Source: Clavelina lepadiformis (Eukaryota; Chordata; Ascidiacea; Aplousobranchia; Clavelinidae). Taken from it: a DNA stretch of 64,000 nt. The notes beneath the pieces were generated by a model that searched no databases, was not told the DNA's origin, and was given only the letters and a program-made list of their open reading frames with translations. The stretch is from assembly GCF_947623445.1 (NCBI RefSeq), contig NC_135246.1, positions 11,577,856 to 11,641,855 on the forward strand. The letters run 5' to 3'. The stretch's first letter is position 1, and every line of letters begins with the position of its first letter. A program made the position numbers and the translations under genes. This document shows, in pieces, positions 51,197-64,000 of this stretch.

Positions 51197-51662
51197 CAGT
51201 GGTTCTCAACTGCCGGTCCTCGTCAACTTTTCTGCCGGTCCGCCAAATATATTAAAATTTTATATCTTAATTGCAAAATGCAAGATGTTGAAGGCTTGTC
51301 CATTGATCAAAGAAATAAAACATCAAATTTTTCACTGATTTAGAGCTTCGCCAGTTCTGTAATTTGCCGCATTGTGACGTAACATCGAGTTCATCGTCTA
51401 CTTTGGACTTTATCGTACGTCACAATGTTGCAACTGTTTAAAAGTACGCTACAACTCGTTTAAGACCTGTTGTATATGAAAGCTAAGAAGACTTTTAAAC
51501 AAAATTTAACGAAATTTTACAGTATAATTTAGCGAAAACAACTTTTAAGTGGCATACTTTTGCCGTAATTACATTTTGGTTTGATTTCTGAAGGTCCATC
51601 GGTCCGCAAAATTGGTTTTGAAATTTTACCGGTCCGCAAGCAAAAAAGGTTGAGAACCACTG
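51197..51662. mobile_element. hAT-type MITE upstream of AP4E1
   Basis: The left terminus CAGTGGTTCTCAACTGCCGG and inverted right terminus CAGTGGTTCTCAACCTTTTT are typical hAT (Charlie-like) ends. The 8-bp flanks ATTTAGAC (51189-51196) and GTTTAGAC (51663-51670) agree at 7 of 8, a clear target duplication. The motif CGGTCCGC recurs inside both ends. The 466 bp are non-coding. It lies about 120 bp upstream of the AP4E1 start codon. Confidence 0.85.
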
Positions 51663-51670
51663 GTTTAGAC

Positions 51671-53477
51671 TTATTTAAATAAGATTTGCTTTGCACTAAA
51701 GACCCACAGCTGACACAGACTGGATAGTTTGCAAGGTTAGTGGCTGATGTCAATTTTTTATTACCTGCAGGAGTGAGGAAGTAACAGCACTAATCTACGA
51801 AAACTTCTGCAGAAGCCACAAAACCAAATTAATCTCCCCCCCACACTCACTCTCCATAAATAAATTTCCCTAAAACATCCCCACTTCCATAGATTAGAGT
51901 TGTTACTTCCACAGATTAGCGTTGACCAATTTTTTCAAAAAAATTGTAGACAGTGTAGCTACATGTAGTCAGGTACAAGTCAAGCTGTATAAAAAGCTTG
52001 GCTGTGTTGCAAAATGTACGTGCAAAACATACTTTTTTTCAAAAATAAACGAATATGACTACCGATAATATAATTAATATATAAATAGGCCTATAACAAG
52101 AGGAGTTGATAAATCAGTTGCACATCGCCAACTTCATCATGTCAAGGCTTTTGACCATATCAGACTCATGTTATTGATAGAATATGGTATCGTTGAGATA
52201 CTAAGATAGTAATTCAGCTGGGCTAAAATAACTAAGGCTGCCTGGCTACAGCATGTAGGGAAACTATTTGAACCTACAAAATTAGTTTCTCTTTTACTTA
52301 TACAATATTATTATATCCGTATTGAGGTATTACGTCATCTTCTCTACAATGTCATAAATCCTTCCTACTCAGGCCTTAGAGTGTAAACGTAAAAGGCTCT
52401 ATAACTATTGATTCCAACCTAAAAGTAGGACATTAAAAATGATCATATTCAGAAATTACGTTCTTTCTGGCTTAAAAACTTCTTTTGGATTATCTCTTAG
52501 CGAAATTAAAAAAAATCAACAATCTTACACTTTCACAGATAAATTTACATGGCTTAAATTTTCTATCTTTCCCCCACAATTTTGACATAAAAAATGTAGC
52601 CTAGTTTTTTGCCAATTTTTTGCTTTAATTGAACTTATTAATTAAAATTAATAATTTGAACTTAAATTTTAAAAAATAAAACTAAAAACATACAATTTTT
52701 GGACACGGAAAAAGCTTTACGTGTTACCAAAACATTGTATTTAATTTAACGCTTGTGAAACGATAAAACTTTGGCAACTGCTGATAACCCAAACAGTCAG
52801 ACATTTCTGTATCTCAAAAGTTTGCTTTATCGGAATTCCCCCAATTTGGAAATTGCAATAATAAACAAGGAAACGAAGTTATTTATATAGCTTGTGCGCC
52901 ACTGCGATTCGAGTCATAGTCATGCTGGACGGTAGCATTGTTTTTCACTCAACTACACAAAAATATCAACTCAGTATCATCTTTCTCACCACGAAGACCG
53001 CTCTTAAATCCAAGAAATGTAAAGTGAATGAGCCAAAATCTGGCTTTTAAACTCAAATGAACAACACCAGTGACAACGGTGTTATCTGCCCATGCACATC
53101 TCTGAGCTTTAGTTCACCTGGGAAATAAAATGTTGTAACAATCATTCTCTAAAAAACGAAAATCATATACAACATAAGCGGTGAAAGCGTTTATTTACAC
53201 TGACACGCGATGGCACAATCGACCAAGGCAAAACACAATTCCATAAAAGCATCGCAAGCAATCGTATCGAACAAAGGTACACTAACGTATGAACTTTATT
53301 TAACGCAGAGAAAAGGGCACGTATATTACACACGATCGAAAAGAAAGATGTATCATTGTAAAAAGCAACATTACATTTCATTACTATGATAATAATTTGA
53401 TGAAGCCATAACTATGGCAGTCGGTCGGGCACTGCAGCTAGGTAAGCAAAATAATATGTACAAAGACGCCGTTGCTA
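51671..53477. other. Intergenic and Smad2/3 3' UTR, no other gene
   Basis: No coding frame with family resemblance is seen. A minus-strand AATAAA at 53190-53195 lies about 285 nt past the Smad2/3 stop and is its likely poly(A) signal. Confidence 0.45.
53190..53195 (-). terminator. Candidate Smad2/3 poly(A) signal
   Basis: AATAAA on the minus strand in the expected 3' UTR position for the Smad gene. Confidence 0.4.
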
Positions 53478-61369
<7,892 letters not shown>

Positions 61370-61489
61370 AATTATGATCAAAAAATTTCAGTTATTATAT
61401 GAACAATAGCAGGTCTACAGAAGTATAAAATATAGGTAATAGGTAATTTTCGTGGTGGTTTATGGTATGATAATTTTCGGGAGCACGAC

Positions 61490-64000
61490 ATATGGCCGCG
61501 GGAAAGTGGCCGCGAACAAACTCACCGGGGTCAACTGAACGTGACGTAAATTGACCGCAGACAAACTGACTGTGACATAAACTGGCCGGCGATCAAATTA
61601 ACCGTCGATAAATTGGCCGGCGATCAAATTAACCGGCGACAAATTGGCCGTCAAAAGGTCAAAATTTTAAACTCGGTAGTATATGATATGTAAAGTAAAT
61701 ATTTGTTTGTAACTATTTCCTTTGTTTTTAACAAAATTGTTTTTTATTTCAATACACATTGAAACGTTTATTGAAATAAACAGAAATATTTCCGGAAATA
61801 CGAGAAATATGAGTAACAACATTAAAAGACGTTCACTGCAAAACACATATGACACTACATAATATGGGCACTAAAATTTACACAAGCTGTTATTTGACAA
61901 ACAAGGAAATTTATTGCGCAAATTGTAGGTTGTGGGCGATGCCTCTGAGAAAATCTAATATGTCACGGTTTGCAAAATCTTCAACGATGGTTTGAAGTCG
62001 CGCATCCAGATCCTTGTATTTTCTCCTTTTGGCAGGAGGCCCTTGGGCACAGAGCGCCTCAATCTTGTTTTTGTTTATGTTCTGCAATTTCCTTAAAGCT
62101 TCTATAAATTTCCAAATGGTTGGGTGTTGCATTGATAACATCCTGTTTATTAGACTGTGGTGACCTTCAACTTTGTTGTTGGTTCTGGCTTCGCCATTTA
62201 ACACCCGAACATGGACGTTCCAGAAGTCATGTGAATATGGCGGGTCTCTTCGGAGCTGAGTTCGAAAGCGACGCCCGATGTAAGTACGCTCAAAGTAGTC
62301 GAGAAGCGGAAGCATTTCATCAGGCAAAAATTCCTCTAATGTTTCAAAAGCCTCAATCAGATGCTGTATTGGAACAAATGCCAAAGCCGGTATGTGACGC
62401 AGCAGTAGTGCAAATTCTTGATCATTTTGATACCTTCTTTGAAGTCCGATTTGCTGCATGTGCTTCCTGACATTTTGATTTAAATGAAAAAAGCAACCAC
62501 TTACTGTGAGGTCATCATAGTCAAACACCATCCGAATTGCATTTATTGCAGACATTTCAAAATCAACCAAAAAACTTGTTGGATGTGCATTTGGTATCAG
62601 TTGCCACGCTGCGCGAAATAACCGCTCATATGTTTCTTGTGCTTTGTTCGGTAGTAAACAGTACAACGCTGGGACAAGGTCGCCATGTCGTGAAGCATGG
62701 ATAGAGTAAACCTGTGAAAATATTGGCGGGGTAACCTTGAACGTCCCATCAGCTTGCCAGTTTTCTGATAATTCTAGTACTCTTTTGCTCTCTTCGGTGC
62801 CAAAAATTAATATCCTATTTTCTTCAGCTCCTGAGTCATACTGCAAAAAAAGTTCAGACCCCATAGCATCATCTAAAAGAATATTTTTGTACGAGTCAGG
62901 TATTTCTAAATCTGTGCAGTTCAGTGGATTTGCAGGTGCTGCAACAGTCCTAAGTCGTGTTCGTTGTATTGATCTTTTCAGATTTTTTTCCACAATATGC
63001 GCTCTGACGGCACCTGGCAATCCCACTGTCGCGTCAGATATGATATTTGCTGGTGTGGACGTATCGTTAGCGTTGCCAGCGCGTTCCTTGACGACCGTAA
63101 GTAGTTTGGCCACTTGAACATGTCTCTCTTCTTGTAGGTGACTGTGTTCGTGCAACTCTTTCGTGACTAAGCCATCTACAGTATGGAGACGTGCCTTACA
63201 AAAACTCTTGTGGTAATTACTGCATCTCCAGAATGCAGTTTTCCCGTCTGAACTTTGTCCATCTCTCCAGAAAATGTAATGGTTGTAAACTAATTTTTTC
63301 TTACCTCTTTGTGAGATTACTTCTGCCATTTTCAGACCTTAAAAATCAGTTTTATTCTAAAAGTGTCGGCATCTAGTCTGCAAAAGTATCTCAATTTAGT
63401 ATCTCAATCACGTGGCTATAGGCATTACACCGGGTTTACTGGCAACTCACTTAAACAACACAAAGTCGTAAATGTACAAAACAAGATCACTTGATTCCTG
63501 TCTGTTCAATCTGCTAATTCTGCTCATCTGCTGTCTCACTCTCCAGTCTCCACCTGCTGGGCTTCTCCAACTCTTTTTGCAATTTACAATTATTAGCATA
63601 ACCATAACCAAGACTTAAAACTAGGGGAGTCCTGACGTACAGCTTCAATCTGACAATTTACTTAACTAAAGTGTCCATTGTTATTGCAATAAGTCCATTG
63701 TTACAACATGAGATAGGCTACAACGCATTGTTTCATAATCTCATCAAACAACTCGTCTAGACTGGGAAAATGTATGTAACAATAAGAAATCTATGAATAT
63801 GGGTCACCGTACAAGGGGCCAAAAAACTCTACGAGTGGCAACCTTGACTGCAATACACATACTGGATAGTGACTAGATAGTGAATTAGAATTTTGACGGC
63901 CAATTTGTCGTCGGTTAATTTGATCGCCGGCCAATTTATCGACGGTTAATTTGATCGCCGGCCAGTTTATGTCACAGTCAGTTTGTCTGCGGTCAATTTA
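61490..64000 (-). mobile_element. Mutator-like (MULE) transposon with FLYWCH transposase, right end beyond window
   Basis: The left terminal repeat segment 61547-61656 and the inverted right segment 63891-64000 are nearly identical over 110 bp; I count one mismatch. Both contain tandem subunits of the type GGCCGGCGATCAAATTAACC and GATAAATTGGCC. The left repeat probably extends outward to about 61490 (GGCCGCGGGAAAGTGGCCGC); its partner would lie past the window edge, so the target duplication cannot be seen. It encodes an intact transposase at 61911-63329. Near-identical ends and an unbroken gene indicate recent insertion. Confidence 0.88.
61911..63329 (-). CDS. MULE transposase with FLYWCH zinc finger
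   Basis: An uninterrupted 472-aa frame. Residues about 13-65 form a FLYWCH-type zinc finger (YIFWRDG, WRC at 34-36, second cysteine at 44, HEHSH near 60-64) that should bind the element's ends. The MULE catalytic domain follows with a D/D/E triad readable as ADGTFKV (D near 193), LVDFEMSA (D near 256) and NKVEGHH (E near 388), and a CFFHLNQNVRKH segment between. The C-terminus has a basic PPAKRRKYKD patch. No frameshift or stop is present, so it may be active. The layout resembles animal Phantom/FLYWCH-MULE elements. It is transcribed towards the Smad2/3 gene, on the same strand. Confidence 0.9.
   Translation of the reverse strand: MAEVISQRGKKKLVYNHYIFWRDGQSSDGKTAFWRCSNYHKSFCKARLHTVDGLVTKELHEHSHLQEERHVQVAKLLTVVKERAGNANDTSTPANIISDATVGLPGAVRAHIVEKNLKRSIQRTRLRTVAAPANPLNCTDLEIPDSYKNILLDDAMGSELFLQYDSGAEENRILIFGTEESKRVLELSENWQADGTFKVTPPIFSQVYSIHASRHGDLVPALYCLLPNKAQETYERLFRAAWQLIPNAHPTSFLVDFEMSAINAIRMVFDYDDLTVSGCFFHLNQNVRKHMQQIGLQRRYQNDQEFALLLRHIPALAFVPIQHLIEAFETLEEFLPDEMLPLLDYFERTYIGRRFRTQLRRDPPYSHDFWNVHVRVLNGEARTNNKVEGHHSLINRMLSMQHPTIWKFIEALRKLQNINKNKIEALCAQGPPAKRRKYKDLDARLQTIVEDFANRDILDFLRGIAHNLQFAQ

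Overview
The window looks like chordate nuclear DNA from a tunicate, most likely a Ciona-like ascidian. Introns are compact, intergenic DNA is AT-rich, and many short non-autonomous transposons are scattered through it. The recognisable genes are a Smad2/3, Rab8, AP-4 epsilon, FLRT-like receptors and an F-BAR protein, all chordate families in divergent form. The species itself is inferred, not proven.

Layout. 1-6534 (minus): the 5' half of an F-BAR (nostrin-like) gene running off the left edge; its introns hold a fold-back element and a TA-flanked MITE. 7158-7322: a tRNA-derived SINE, with a second copy at 48262-48428. 9575-35588: three FLRT-like cell-surface genes (one minus, two plus), with a divergent seven-exon Rab GTPase (26194-31064, minus) between the second and third. 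35589-41866: mostly empty, with a degenerate 16-bp tandem repeat and a hAT-like MITE. 41867-44285: a complete seven-exon Rab8. 44939-46876: two unexplained minus-strand reading frames, each followed by a poly(A) signal. 47131-51075: a complete eleven-exon AP-4 epsilon (AP4E1) gene with an AT-AC (U12-type) intron and no appendage domain. 51197-51662: a hAT MITE. 53478-61369: a complete ten-exon Smad2/3 whose third intron holds an internally deleted pogo-like transposon and a pogo/Tc1-type MITE. From about 61490 to the right edge: a Mutator-like element with an intact FLYWCH/DDE transposase, lying just upstream of the Smad start codon.

I built gene models by hand from splice sites, reading phase and family alignment. 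The Rab, Rab8, AP4E1, Smad2/3 and third FLRT-like models each close to a whole number of codons with every intron phase matching. The genes are ordinary membrane-traffic (Rab, Rab8, AP-4, F-BAR), adhesion (FLRT-like) and TGF-beta signalling genes, and nothing suggests they form one pathway. The most interesting points are the Smad MH1 domain that appears to lack its DNA-contact hairpin residues, the minor-spliceosome intron and missing ear of AP4E1, the FLRT-like cluster with its shared cytoplasmic tail, and the young Mutator-like insertion at the Smad promoter.
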